Part shown: positions 34,602-43,438 of the stretch, in pieces | Position numbering within the stretch: position 1 is the first letter of the stretch | Layout: each line of letters begins with the position of its first letter | Assembly (NCBI RefSeq): GCF_039532605.1 | Contig: NZ_BAAARY010000003.1 | Location: 200,688 to 264,687, forward strand | Reading direction: 5' to 3' | Length of the DNA: 64,000 nt | From: Pilimelia columellifera | Lineage (GTDB): Bacteria > Actinomycetota > Actinomycetes > Mycobacteriales > Micromonosporaceae | Position numbers and translations under genes: made by a program | Notes under the pieces: model-generated | Seen by the model: the letters and a program-made list of their open reading frames with translations, nothing else | Told to the model about the DNA's origin: nothing | Databases searched by the model: none

Positions 34602-35932
34602 CAGACGGTGCTCCCTTCGATCGGGGCGGCGCGCAGCAGCGCGGAGAGCTGGTCCCAGGCGCCGGCGGCCGTCGTGGGGTCGTCGAGGTCCTGACGCAGG
34701 AACGCGGTGATCTGCGGCCACAGGGCCTGCGCGAGGTCGGCGTCGGCGTTGGTGCCGGTGACGTAGGCGCCGATCTCGACCAGCTCCCGCACGTCGCGGT
34801 GGGCGGCCAGCAGCCGGCGCAGCATGGTGGCCTTGGCCCGCTGGTCGGGGCTGGTCACCGTGTTGGTGAGTCGGGAGATCGAGTCCAGCGGCTCGATCGA
34901 CGGGAAGTGCCCGGCGGTGGCGAGCTTACGGTCCAGCACGATGTGGCCGTCCAGGATGGAGCGGGCCGAGTCGGCGATCGGCTCGTTGTGGTCGTCGCCT
35001 TCGACCAGGACGGTGTAGAGGCCGGTGATGGTCCCGTTCTCGCCCGGCCCGGCGCGCTCCATGAGCGTGGCGAGCATGGCGAAGACCGACGGCGGGTAGC
35101 CGCGGGTGGCCGGCGGCTCGCCGACCGACAGGCCGACCTCCCGCTGTGCCATGGCGGTCCGGGTGACCGAGTCCATCATGAGCAGCACGTCGCCGCCGGC
35201 GTCGCGGAACCACTCGGCGATCCGGGTGGCGACGAACGCGGCCCGCAGCCGGACCAGCGGGGCCTGGTCGCTGGTGGCGACGATGACGACGGAGCGGGCC
35301 AGGCCCTCGGGGCCGAGGTCGTTCTCGATGAACTCGCGGACCTCGCGGCCACGTTCGCCGACCAGGGCGATGACGTTGATCTGCGCGTCCGTGCCCCGGG
35401 TGATCATCGACATGAGAGTCGACTTGCCGACGCCGGAGCCGGCGAAGATGCCCATGCGCTGCCCCCGGCCCATCGGCACCAGGGTGTCCAGGGCCCGTAC
35501 GCCGAGGGTGATCGGGTCCTTGATCCGCTGCCGGGCCAGGGCCTGCGGCGGGGCGGCGTCGACGCCGACGTACTCGGCGCCCACCAGCGGGCCCAGGCCG
35601 TCCATCGGCCGCCCGAGGCCGTCGAGGATGCGACCGCGAAGGACCTCGCCCACGGGGACCTGGAGCGGGGCGCCGGTGTTGACGGCGGGGCTGCCGGAGC
35701 CGATGCCGGTGAGCTGGCCCAGGGGCAGGCACTGGAGCTTGTCGCCGTCGAGCGCGGTGACCTCGGCCAGCATGGCCCGGTCGCCCTCGCCGACGCGCAC
35801 CAGATCGCCGACGCGTCCGCCGATGCCCTCGATGGTCATCCGCAGGCCGAGCGCCCCGGTCACGTGTCCGGAAACCTCGGGGGCGGCGGCCTGGGCGGCC
35901 CGGTTGAGTCGGTCGCGTAGCGCGGCGGTCAC
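34601..35932 (-). CDS. fliI: Flagellum-specific ATPase FliI
   Basis: A 443-residue export ATPase. Walker A GSGVGKST at residues 165-172, Walker B in VLLMMDSVTR, and the F1-ATPase-like SVGEPPATRGYPPSVFAML. GTG start overlaps the fliH stop by four bases. Confidence 0.97.
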   Translation of the reverse strand: MTAALRDRLNRAAQAAAPEVSGHVTGALGLRMTIEGIGGRVGDLVRVGEGDRAMLAEVTALDGDKLQCLPLGQLTGIGSGSPAVNTGAPLQVPVGEVLRGRILDGLGRPMDGLGPLVGAEYVGVDAAPPQALARQRIKDPITLGVRALDTLVPMGRGQRMGIFAGSGVGKSTLMSMITRGTDAQINVIALVGERGREVREFIENDLGPEGLARSVVIVATSDQAPLVRLRAAFVATRIAEWFRDAGGDVLLMMDSVTRTAMAQREVGLSVGEPPATRGYPPSVFAMLATLMERAGPGENGTITGLYTVLVEGDDHNEPIADSARSILDGHIVLDRKLATAGHFPSIEPLDSISRLTNTVTSPDQRAKATMLRRLLAAHRDVRELVEIGAYVTGTNADADLAQALWPQITAFLRQDLDDPTTAAGAWDQLSALLRAAPIEGSTV

Positions 35933-36603
35933 AGGCTCAGCACCTCTCTGGCGCGCGCGAGCGCGCCGGCAACGGTGGCGTCGATCTCGGTGACCCCGAA
36001 GGTGGCGATGGCGTCCCCGGGGTGCAGCGTGGCGTCGGGCCGCAGGGTGATCTCCCGACCGTCAACACTCTGCTTGGCGGGGGTCGCCTCGCCGGTGATC
36101 GCCTGGTGATCGTTCGGGTGCAGCCGTACAGTGATGTCCTCAGCGGTGGGCGCCATGCTCAGCGCCCGCCGGACCGCGGCCATCGCCCCGTCGGGGCCGT
36201 GGTCGAGCTCGTAGCCGATGACGGCCTCGGTGAGCGTCAGCGCCGCCGCCACGATCGTTTCCGATAGATCGGTCAGAAGCGCCAGTTCCCGTGACTCCAC
36301 TGACGCCGCAGCCAGCGCCATCGCCGTCAACGCGGTGTTGAGCGCGGCGGCTCGGGCGACGTCCTGGGCGGCCTGCGCGGCAGCCCGCTGGTCGGCCTCT
36401 GCCTGGGCGGCGATCCGGGCGGCCTGCTGACCCTGCGCCCACCCCGCGGCATACCCGGCGGTGCGGGCGGCGGCGCGGGCCTCGTCGACGAGCCTGCTGG
36501 GCGCCGGCACCGCCGACCGCAGGTCGGTGTTGAAGCTGGCCGCGGTCACCTTGCTGGCCTGCGCGCCGCGCAGCACCGGGTCGGACTCAGGAAACGAACT
36601 CAT
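35929..36603 (-). CDS. fliH: Flagellar assembly protein FliH
   Basis: A 224-residue FliI regulator. A helical Ala/Gln/Arg middle part (about 45-110) is followed by the C-terminal domain VIGYELDHGPDGAMAAVRRAL and VRLHPNDHQAI, the usual FliH/YscL pattern. ATG at 36603 gives a 17-base overlap with fliG; a longer upstream frame is antisense-like Arg/Ser sequence and rejected. Confidence 0.9.
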   Translation of the reverse strand: MSSFPESDPVLRGAQASKVTAASFNTDLRSAVPAPSRLVDEARAAARTAGYAAGWAQGQQAARIAAQAEADQRAAAQAAQDVARAAALNTALTAMALAAASVESRELALLTDLSETIVAAALTLTEAVIGYELDHGPDGAMAAVRRALSMAPTAEDITVRLHPNDHQAITGEATPAKQSVDGREITLRPDATLHPGDAIATFGVTEIDATVAGALARAREVLSL

Positions 36604-37612
36604 CGTCGTCACCACCCCGGTTGATCTCGATCTCGCCGCGCTCCTCGAGCGAACGGATCGCCTGGACGATCTTGGCCTGCGACTCCTCCACCTGGCGCAG
36701 CCGGACCGGGCCGAGCAGGTCGATCTCCTCGACGAGGTTCTCCCGGGCCCGCTCGGACAGGTTGCGGGTGACCTTGTCGCGGACGGTGTCGTTGACGCCC
36801 TTGAGGGCGATGGCGAGGTCGTTGGTCTCGACCGCGCGCAGCACCAGCTGCACTGCCCGGTCCTCCAGCAGCACGACGTCCTCGAACATGAACATCCGCC
36901 GCCGGATCTCCTCGGCGATCTCGGGGCTGCGCGCCTCGAGGCTCTCCAGGATGAGCCGCTCGGTGGCGCGGTCGGCACGGTTGATGATGTCCACCAGCGG
37001 CTGGAGGCCGCCGACGCGGGACAACTCGCTGGGCTGGAGCACCGAGGAGATCTTCTTCTCCAACGACGACTCGACCTGCCGGATGATCTCCGGTGAGGTG
37101 CGGTCCATCACCGCGATCCGGTGCGCCACGTCCGCCTGTAGCTCCGGGGCCAGCCCGGACAGGATCTGCGAGGCCATCGTCGAGGTGGTGTGCGCCAGCA
37201 CCAGCGCGATCGTCTGCGGGTGCTCGTGCTGGATGAACGACAGCACCTGGCGCGGGTCGGCGTTGTTGATGAACTTGAACGGCATGTCGGTGACGACCGC
37301 CGACAGCCGGTCGAGGATAGCGGCGGCCTTCTCCTTGCCGAGGGTGGCCTCCAGCATCTCCCGGGCGTTCTCCATGCCGCCCTGGGTGGCCACCTTGTGG
37401 CTGGCGGCCATGAGGTGGAACTCCTCCAGCACGCCGGAGGCGGTGTCGGCGTCGACTGAGCCGAGGCGGGCCACCTCGGCCATGATCTCCTCGACCTCGG
37501 ACTCGCGGAGCTGGCTCAGGATCTTGGCCGAGTCCTCCTTGCTCATCTGGAGGATCATCACGGCGGCCTTGCGGATGCCGTTCATCTCGGACGAAGCGAT
37601 AGCTAAGGTCAT
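36587..37612 (-). CDS. fliG: Flagellar switch protein FliG
   Basis: A 341-residue rotor protein that couples ion flow to torque. N-terminal MNGIRKAAVMILQMSKEDSAKIL, middle EHPQTIALVLAHT, and C-terminal FEDVVLLEDRAVQLVLRAVETNDLAIALKG with the charged torque helix. A strong GGGAGG lies before the ATG. Confidence 0.97.
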   Translation of the reverse strand: MTLAIASSEMNGIRKAAVMILQMSKEDSAKILSQLRESEVEEIMAEVARLGSVDADTASGVLEEFHLMAASHKVATQGGMENAREMLEATLGKEKAAAILDRLSAVVTDMPFKFINNADPRQVLSFIQHEHPQTIALVLAHTTSTMASQILSGLAPELQADVAHRIAVMDRTSPEIIRQVESSLEKKISSVLQPSELSRVGGLQPLVDIINRADRATERLILESLEARSPEIAEEIRRRMFMFEDVVLLEDRAVQLVLRAVETNDLAIALKGVNDTVRDKVTRNLSERARENLVEEIDLLGPVRLRQVEESQAKIVQAIRSLEERGEIEINRGGDDDEFVS

Positions 37613-37645
37613 GTCGGTACCTCCCCTCGGATCCAGCTAATGGGT

Positions 37646-39235
37646 TCAGCTACGGCGGTCGGCGAGCCAGCTACGCAACAGGACGGCGACCTCCTCCGGC
37701 TGGTTGGCGACCATCTCGGAGATCTCCTCGCGACGGTTGGGGCCATGGTCCTCGGCGGCCTCCAGCGCCAGCTGGTCGCCGGCCTCCAACGCCCTGCCGG
37801 CCTCGGCCTCGGCCACCAGCGACGCCTGCATCGCGGCGAGCTCGGCCAGCTCCTCCTCGGTCAGCTGGGTGCGCTTCTTCCGGTTCGACAGCCAGGCCAG
37901 CAGGATCAGGATGAGCACCAGCAGCACCAGGCCGGCGGTCTTCGCCATCGAGATCAGCTGCGCGGTGTTCTCGGCCTCGGTCGCCTCCTTCTCCTGGTCC
38001 TTCGCGGCGTCCGCCGCGGCGGTGTCGAAGGGCAGCATCGTGACGGCCATCGTGTCGCCGCGCTGGGCGTTGATGCCCGCGGCCGCCGAGACCATCTGCT
38101 GCACCTGCGCCTGGTCGATCCCGGCGGCGGTGTTGGCGTCCATGAGCACCGACACGTTCAGCCGGTTGACGGTGCCGGGCGCGGCCTGGCGGGTCTCGGT
38201 GACCAGGCCGACGGCGTTACGTCGGGCCTCCTCGGTCGACTCGTAGTCCCCGCCGCCGTTCGCCCCGTTCGGGACCTGGATGTTGTCCGGGCCCAGCACG
38301 CCGCCATTGGCGCCGGCGCCGCCGGTGTAGGTCTCTTCCTTGGTGGTCTCGGTCAGCGGCGGGACGGCCGGGTCGGCCACGTACCGCTGCGACTTGGTCT
38401 CGGTCTCGTCCAGGTCGATCTCGGCGGTCGTCTTGACGATCGCCTTGCCCGGGCCCACGACGCTCTCCAGCATCCGTTGCAGGGCGGTGTTCATCCGGAC
38501 CTCGTACGCCTGGGTGGCCTGCTCGCGCTGGTTGCCGCCGGCGGCGCCACCGGCGATGCCGCGACCGTCGCCGGTGGACAGCACGGTGCCGTTGGAGTCG
38601 GCGACCGTGACGTCCTTGGGGTCCAGACCCTCCACACTGGATCCGACCAGGTGCACCACGGCGCGGACCTGCTCGTCGTCGAGCGTCGTGCCCGACTGCG
38701 AGGTGACCAGCACCGACGCGGTCGGCTTCTTCTCGTCATCCGAGAAGATGTCCTTCTGCGGGATGACCAGGTGCACGGTGGCGCCCTTGACGCCCTCGAT
38801 CGACTTGATCGTGCTCGACAGCTCGCCTTCCAGCGCCCGCTGGTAGCCGACGTGCTGCATGAAGTCGCTGGTAGTGATGCCCTGCTTGTCAAGCAGCGCG
38901 TAGCCGGTGTCGGCCTGGGCCGGCAGCCCGGCGCCGCTCATCTTGATCCGCAGGTCGTACACCTGGTCGCTAGGGACCATGATGGTGGCGCCGCCGTCGG
39001 TCAGCTCGTACGGCGCGCCAGCGGTGGTCAGCTCCTCGACGATCGCGTTGGCGTCACCGCCGGAGAGGTTGCTGAACAGCGGGGCCATCGTCGGCTGCGA
39101 GGCCCAGGTGGCGAAGAAGAAGCCGCCGATTCCCAGCACCAGAACGCTGATGATCGTGACGGCCTTCTGGCCGGCGGTGAAGGATCCGAAGGCGCCGCCA
39201 ATGCGGCGCAGCGGTGCGGGAATCCGATCGCCCAT
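37646..39235 (-). CDS. fliF: Flagellar MS-ring protein FliF
   Basis: A 529-residue membrane ring protein. First membrane segment AVTIISVLVLGIGGFFFATW, then ring-building motifs (LFSNLSGGDANAIVEELTTAG, GYQRALEGELSSTIKSIEGV), second membrane segment TAGLVLLVLILILLAWLS, and a C-terminal cytosolic tail that binds FliG. ATG at 39235 overlaps the fliE stop by one base. Confidence 0.97.
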   Translation of the reverse strand: MGDRIPAPLRRIGGAFGSFTAGQKAVTIISVLVLGIGGFFFATWASQPTMAPLFSNLSGGDANAIVEELTTAGAPYELTDGGATIMVPSDQVYDLRIKMSGAGLPAQADTGYALLDKQGITTSDFMQHVGYQRALEGELSSTIKSIEGVKGATVHLVIPQKDIFSDDEKKPTASVLVTSQSGTTLDDEQVRAVVHLVGSSVEGLDPKDVTVADSNGTVLSTGDGRGIAGGAAGGNQREQATQAYEVRMNTALQRMLESVVGPGKAIVKTTAEIDLDETETKSQRYVADPAVPPLTETTKEETYTGGAGANGGVLGPDNIQVPNGANGGGDYESTEEARRNAVGLVTETRQAAPGTVNRLNVSVLMDANTAAGIDQAQVQQMVSAAAGINAQRGDTMAVTMLPFDTAAADAAKDQEKEATEAENTAQLISMAKTAGLVLLVLILILLAWLSNRKKRTQLTEEELAELAAMQASLVAEAEAGRALEAGDQLALEAAEDHGPNRREEISEMVANQPEEVAVLLRSWLADRRS

Positions 39236-39570
39236 CAAGCCTGCATCCTCATGATCTCTTGGAAGGCCTCAAGAGCCTTGTTCCGGACGGCCACGGTCAG
39301 CGAGCTCGCGATGCCGGACTCGGCGCTCGCGATCATGTAGTCATGCACGTCGTTCAGGTTGCCGGTGGCCGCCTGGACCGCCATGTCGTTCGTGTTGTGC
39401 TGCATGTCCTGGACCTGCTGGAGGCTGTTGTTGAGGGTCGCGGCGAAGTCGCCGCCGGCGCCCTCGACGGGCTTTGCCGCCCCGAGATCCAGCGTGGTGT
39501 CGACAGGCGCGATGGGCAGGGGGCCGCCAAGGCCGCTCACTGCGCCGATCGCCTCGATCGGCGACGTCAT
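39235..39570 (-). CDS. fliE: Flagellar MS-ring/rod adaptor FliE
   Basis: A 111-residue protein linking MS ring and rod. The C-terminal part NTNDMAVQAATGNLNDVHDYMIASAESGIASSLTVAVRNKALEAFQEIMRM is diagnostic. It overlaps both flgC and fliF by one base. Confidence 0.95.
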   Translation of the reverse strand: MTSPIEAIGAVSGLGGPLPIAPVDTTLDLGAAKPVEGAGGDFAATLNNSLQQVQDMQHNTNDMAVQAATGNLNDVHDYMIASAESGIASSLTVAVRNKALEAFQEIMRMQA

Positions 39571-39965
39571 CAGCTACGACCGAGCTGCAGGGCAGCCTCG
39601 TAGGCGGTCTTGGCCCGGTCCACCACGGTGAGGTTCGCCTGGTAGCCGCGCTGCGCCATGATCAACGAACCCATCTGGTCGGACAGGTTGATGTCCGGGT
39701 AGCGCACGTAGCCGTTGGCGTCGGCGTTCGGGTGGTTCGGCTCGTGCACCATCCGACCCTCCGCGCTGCCCAGCTCGATCCCGCCGACCTGGGCGCCCTT
39801 GCCGTCGGCCGCCTCCTGGGCGACCACGTACCGGGCCTGGAAGGCCGCGCCGTTGGTGGGGGCGGCGTTGTTCATGTTCGCGATGTTGTCCGAGACCGCG
39901 TCCAGCCACTTGCGGTACACGGTCACGCCGGTGCCGGCGATGCCGATCGAGTCGAACAGGCTCAT
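39570..39965 (-). CDS. flgC: Proximal rod protein FlgC
   Basis: A 131-residue rod protein. FDSIGIAGTGVTVYRKWLDAVSDNIANMNN at the N-terminus and NGYVRYPDINLSDQMGSLIMAQRGYQANLTVVDRAKTAYEAAL at the C-terminus form the paired helices of rod proteins. One base from flgB. Confidence 0.96.
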   Translation of the reverse strand: MSLFDSIGIAGTGVTVYRKWLDAVSDNIANMNNAAPTNGAAFQARYVVAQEAADGKGAQVGGIELGSAEGRMVHEPNHPNADANGYVRYPDINLSDQMGSLIMAQRGYQANLTVVDRAKTAYEAALQLGRS

Positions 39966-39966
39966 G

Positions 39967-40323
39967 TCACTGCCCCTTGATCACTTTGTTGAGACCGGAG
40001 TACTTGTTGTCCAGCGCGCGCAGCATCAGCTGGTATCGCAGCCCGGTGTCGATGTTGGACAGCGTCTCGTGATCGAGGTTGACGTTGTTGCCGTTGAGTC
40101 GGGTCGGTTCCAACGACTGCGCCGTGTTGACGTCGGTCATCCCGACCAGCTTCCCGTCGTCGGTGGAGTCGACGGCCGATTTGAGGGCCTCCTCGAACTG
40201 CACCCGACCGGCTCGGAAGCCCGGCGTCTCGATGTTGGAAATGTTGTTCGCGATCACCCGCTGGCGCTGCGCCAGCCCGGTGAGGGCAACCCGCAGGGCT
40301 GCCGAGGACACATCGTCGAACAC
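39967..40323 (-). CDS. flgB: Proximal rod protein FlgB
   Basis: A 118-residue rod protein with LRVALTGLAQRQRVIANNISNIETPGFRAGRV and the NLDHETLSNIDTGLRYQLMLRALDNKYSGLNKVI end. GTG at 40323 has GAGGGGAG upstream and gives family length. First gene of the large leftward operon; an exact TcrA-like box lies 114 bases upstream. Confidence 0.95.
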   Translation of the reverse strand: MFDDVSSAALRVALTGLAQRQRVIANNISNIETPGFRAGRVQFEEALKSAVDSTDDGKLVGMTDVNTAQSLEPTRLNGNNVNLDHETLSNIDTGLRYQLMLRALDNKYSGLNKVIKGQ

Positions 40324-40377
40324 AGGCAGCTGCTCCCCTCGATGCTTGCTGTCTGGATGCCGGTCCCTCGGCGTGAA

Positions 40378-40394
40378 GTGAGCTCCTTGCTCAC
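40378..40394. promoter_or_regulatory. Inverted repeat in the flgB leader
   Basis: GTGAGC-TCCTT-GCTCAC, a perfect 6-base-pair inverted repeat 55 bases before the flgB start. It could be an operator or a short hairpin. Confidence 0.35.
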
Positions 40395-40436
40395 CCACTA
40401 CTGTCAGTGGGCGCGGGTGCTACGCAATGCGATGTT

Positions 40437-40454
40437 CGGTTGCTGCTCGGTTGC
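40437..40454 (-). promoter_or_regulatory. Exact TcrA-box-like direct repeat before flgB
   Basis: Read on the minus strand: GCAACCG-AGCA-GCAACCG, an exact match to the direct-repeat pattern GCA(A/C)CCG-N4-GCA(A/C)CCG that I recall for TcrA of Actinoplanes missouriensis, a regulator of sporangium, spore and flagellar genes. It lies 114 bases upstream of flgB and is the strongest regulatory match in the window. Confidence 0.7.
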
Positions 40455-40465
40455 GGTCCGAAACC

Positions 40466-41014
40466 TCAGTGCAGGCTGGCCTTGAGCACGATCATCGCGG
40501 CCCCGAACGCTCCGGCGACGCTCGCCGAGACGAGCCGCTCCAGGGTGGTGAGCTGGCCGTGCCGTCCGACCTCCCAGCCGGCCAGACACAGCAGCAGGGT
40601 GCTGCTGACCAGGGCCCACATCACCGCCTGCGGCAGCGGGACCCCCGCCGCCCGCACCGCGACCAGCACACCCAACGGCAGCATCGAGGCGGTGACGATT
40701 TCCCAGCCGGTGGACAGCTGGGCGCGCAGCCGGCGCCAGTCGGGCCGGTGCCCGGCGTGGATCCGGTCGGCGACCAGGCGCGAGTACCGCTCGGCGGCCC
40801 AATAGATCATCAGTGTGACGAGCACCGCGGCGACCAGCTGGAGGGTCGACTCGGCGTGCGAGGCGGTCATGACCCCGGCACCGATAATCACCCCGTAAAT
40901 CCCGAATGAGGTGCTTTCGGGGGTGGGGTGCGTCAGGCGGAACCGTGCCGAGAGCGTCGAGGCGCGGCTCGGCGGGGCTGCCTTCGCCGGCTGCCGTGTC
41001 CGCACAGGCGGCAC
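40466..41014 (-). CDS. Multi-pass membrane protein of unknown function
   Basis: Up to 182 residues with about five hydrophobic segments (SFGIYGVIIGAGVMTAS, LQLVAAVLVTLMIYWAAERY, EIVTASMLPLGVLVAVRAAG, AVMWALVSSTLLLCLAGWEVG, LVSASVAGAFGAAMIVLKASL). No family recognised with confidence. The start is uncertain: the first 35 residues are basic and may not be translated. It sits upstream of flgB in the same direction, and its end abuts the flgB promoter. Confidence 0.65.
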   Translation of the reverse strand: MPPVRTRQPAKAAPPSRASTLSARFRLTHPTPESTSFGIYGVIIGAGVMTASHAESTLQLVAAVLVTLMIYWAAERYSRLVADRIHAGHRPDWRRLRAQLSTGWEIVTASMLPLGVLVAVRAAGVPLPQAVMWALVSSTLLLCLAGWEVGRHGQLTTLERLVSASVAGAFGAAMIVLKASLH

Positions 41015-41106
41015 CCCCAGATCGAACCGTGGCGCGCCGTCGACCGTGGCGCGTGGTGGTCAGCGGGGGTAAGTCAGAGCCTACTGCGAACGCGACGCGC
41101 CGTCGC

Positions 41107-41433
41107 TCACATGGACACGTCCAGGTAAGCCGGCGGATTCTTCCCGGGATCGCCGTTCTCGACCTTCGCCGCGAAGGCCGACTGCCGCCGGTTGGCGGTC
41201 ATCGCCATGCTCAGCGCCTGCGCGGCGGCCAGCTGCCGGGTCAGGATCTCGTCGGCGCGCGGTCGCAGGTCCAGCGGCAGCGGGCCCAGATTCGCCGGCG
41301 GCGTCCAGCCCGAGCTCAGCTCGATCTCCTGCAACCGGTGCTCCTCGGCCAGCATCGTCTCGACGGTCTCGACGTCCTGCTCAAGGGCGTCCAACGCCGC
41401 CTTCCAGGCGCTCCGCCACTCATCTGTGGTCAT
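41107..41433 (-). CDS. FliT-like small flagellar protein
   Basis: A 108-residue helical protein 7 bases after fliS. WRSAWKAALDALEQDVETVETMLAEEHRLQEIEL is an amphipathic helix pair; the C-terminus has AAAQALSMAMTANRRQSAFAAKV. FliT chaperones are small, helical and follow fliS, so by position this is the likely counterpart, although sequence similarity to FliT is not evident to me. Confidence 0.65.
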   Translation of the reverse strand: MTTDEWRSAWKAALDALEQDVETVETMLAEEHRLQEIELSSGWTPPANLGPLPLDLRPRADEILTRQLAAAQALSMAMTANRRQSAFAAKVENGDPGKNPPAYLDVSM

Positions 41434-41440
41434 CGCGGCC

Positions 41441-41833
41441 TCAGGCGGGGGTGGCGGCGGCCGTCGCAGCTTCCCGCCAGGCATCCCGCAGCGGCTCGAC
41501 CAGCGTCTTGCAGCTGGCGACCCGATCCGGCTCCTTACGGACGTTCGCCTGGATCAGTTCGGTGAGCAGGAACGAGTACAGCTGGGCCAGGCCAGGGCCG
41601 CCATCCCACAACGTGGTGTCCAGGGACGCCCGCAGCTCCATGAGGATGTCCTGGGCGTGCTGGAGCTGCGCCCGGGCCTCGGTGTTGTCGCCGTCGCGCA
41701 GCGCCTGCTCGCCCCGGGCCAGGTCGAGCACCAGGCGGTCGTACAGCATGACCAGCAACTTGGCCGGCGATGCGGTGGCCACTGCGTCGCGCAGGTAGCG
41801 CTCGCGGAGCGCGGGGTTCGATGGGGTGGTCAT
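41441..41833 (-). CDS. fliS: Flagellin export chaperone FliS
   Basis: A 130-residue flagellin chaperone. LRERYLRDAVATASPAKLLVMLYDRLVLDLARGEQAL is diagnostic, followed by AQLQHAQDILMELRASLD and LYSFLLTELIQANVRKEP. Placed between fliD and the FliT-like gene. Confidence 0.95.
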   Translation of the reverse strand: MTTPSNPALRERYLRDAVATASPAKLLVMLYDRLVLDLARGEQALRDGDNTEARAQLQHAQDILMELRASLDTTLWDGGPGLAQLYSFLLTELIQANVRKEPDRVASCKTLVEPLRDAWREAATAAATPA

Positions 41834-41880
41834 CAGACTGCTGCTCTCTGCGTGGGGATCGCGGGCTCAGGCGGGAAAGG

Positions 41881-43311
41881 TCAGCCGGACAGGCTGGAGA
41901 GCTGACCGGAGAGCCAACTCGACTGCGACTTCATCTTGCCGAGCGCGACTTCCATGGCGTTGAACTGTCGCGACAGCGTGGTGCGCCGGGTTTCCAACCT
42001 GAGGTCCCAGGAAGCCACCAGGTCGTTGAGATCGCCGATCGACTCGTTCTTGCGCTTGATGAGACCCGGGAGCAGGCCCTCGGTAGCTGCGCCCGGCGGC
42101 GTCGTCGGCAGACGCAGACCTTCGGACGCGATCCGGCCGATGACGTCCAGCTTGCGGGCGAGGCCGTTGGCGGTGTCCCAGCCGGCGTTGAACACGTCGG
42201 CGGTCGCGTTGGCGTGCGGGACGTCGCTGAAGTCGTCGAAGAACTTCTGCGCCGTCGTCGGGTCGGCCTGGTAGGCGTCCAGGAACTTCTGCTTGTCGAA
42301 CGCGATCGACCCGTCCCGGCTGGCCTGGATGCCCACCTGGCTGTACGAGCCGAGCGCCGCGCCGCCGCCGCCACCGATGGCGGAGAGGATGTCGCCGGCG
42401 AGCTTGCGCATGGTCGAGTCACCGGCCAGCGCCCCGCCCGATGCGGTGCCGTTCTTGGTCCTGGTCTGCACCGAGATTTCGGTGAGCGCTGCGTTGGCGG
42501 CGTCGACGAGCGCCTTGACCTTGTCGGCGACGGCGCTCGCGTCGGCGCCGATGGTGACGCTGACCGGGGCGTCGGCGGCGGCCTGCTTCTGCACGGCGGT
42601 GATGGTCACGCCGGGCAGCACATTCTCGAAGACGTTGGTCTCCGAGGTGACGGTGTAGGTGGCGCCGGTGCCGACGGTGATCTGCGCGTCCGAGCCCTGG
42701 GTGCTGATCGTCTGGGCGCCGAGCCCGTCGATCTCGGGCGGGGCGGTGAAGGCGTTGGCGGCGCCGGTCTCCTTGGCGGTGAGCTGGAGGGCGAACTGGC
42801 CGGGCGAGGTCTGCACGGCGGCGGCGGTGTAGGCAGCGTTGGCCGTGTTGTTGATCGCCTTGACCACGTCGGTGAGCGACTGGCTGGCCGGGTTGACCGT
42901 CGTGGTGGTGCCGTCCGCGAGCTGAACGTCCAGGCTCGCGCCGGAGATGACCGCGTCGGTGGTGGCGGCGACCCGTCCGGCGAAGGTGACGGTGTGCGCG
43001 GCGGCCAACGAGTCGACCTTGAAGGTCAGCGAGCCGGCGATCGCGTTGGTCCCAGCGGTGGCGATCGCGGCGTTCGAGCTGCTGGTCGCCTTCATGGCGC
43101 CCCAGATGTCGGCGCTGGAGAGGTCCTTGGCGGCCTTCATCATCGTCGCGAACTTGGAGTTGACGCCCTGTAGCGACGTGACGACCTTGCCCTGTAGGTC
43201 GACCTTCTTCTTCAGCGCGGTCTGGGGCAGCGCCTCGATCTGCATGAGCTGATTGATGAGATCGCCCGTGCCGAGGCCGCTGACGATGCCGTCGATACTC
43301 ATGGAACCCAT
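41881..43311 (-). CDS. fliD: Filament cap protein FliD
   Basis: A 476-residue filament cap. N-terminal SIDGIVSGLGTGDLINQLMQIEALPQTALKKKVDLQ and C-terminal LETRRTTLSRQFNAMEVALGKMKSQSSWLSGQL bracket a Thr/Ala-rich outer region. ATG at 43311 has AAGGAG six bases upstream. It follows fliC and has its own FliA-like promoter. Confidence 0.95.
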   Translation of the reverse strand: MGSMSIDGIVSGLGTGDLINQLMQIEALPQTALKKKVDLQGKVVTSLQGVNSKFATMMKAAKDLSSADIWGAMKATSSSNAAIATAGTNAIAGSLTFKVDSLAAAHTVTFAGRVAATTDAVISGASLDVQLADGTTTTVNPASQSLTDVVKAINNTANAAYTAAAVQTSPGQFALQLTAKETGAANAFTAPPEIDGLGAQTISTQGSDAQITVGTGATYTVTSETNVFENVLPGVTITAVQKQAAADAPVSVTIGADASAVADKVKALVDAANAALTEISVQTRTKNGTASGGALAGDSTMRKLAGDILSAIGGGGGAALGSYSQVGIQASRDGSIAFDKQKFLDAYQADPTTAQKFFDDFSDVPHANATADVFNAGWDTANGLARKLDVIGRIASEGLRLPTTPPGAATEGLLPGLIKRKNESIGDLNDLVASWDLRLETRRTTLSRQFNAMEVALGKMKSQSSWLSGQLSSLSG

Positions 43312-43348
43312 GATCAGCTCCTTTCGTGGTGCCACCGCTTGATGAAAC

Positions 43349-43376
43349 GGGGCGGCCGGCGAATGCCGACCGCCCC
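43349..43376 (-). terminator. fliC terminator / fliD leader hairpin
   Basis: On the minus strand a 12-base-pair stem (GGGGCGGTCGGC with GCCGGCCGCCCC, one G-U pair, loop ATTC) followed by GTTTCATC. It is about 63 bases after the fliC stop and 37 before fliD. The fliD promoter lies just upstream of it, so the fliD message would begin at or within the hairpin. Confidence 0.75.
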
Positions 43377-43380
43377 TTTA

Positions 43381-43406
43381 TTCGGTTGTCTATTCAGTTA
43401 TCTGAG
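43381..43406 (-). promoter_or_regulatory. FliA-type promoter of fliD
   Basis: On the minus strand CTCA-N16-ACCGAA, one mismatch from CTCA-N15/16-GCCGAA. It lies between the fliC stop and the hairpin, about 70 bases before the fliD start. Confidence 0.55.
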
Positions 43407-43438
43407 GCTTTTAAGTTGTGAAGGCGGCTCAGCCAGGA

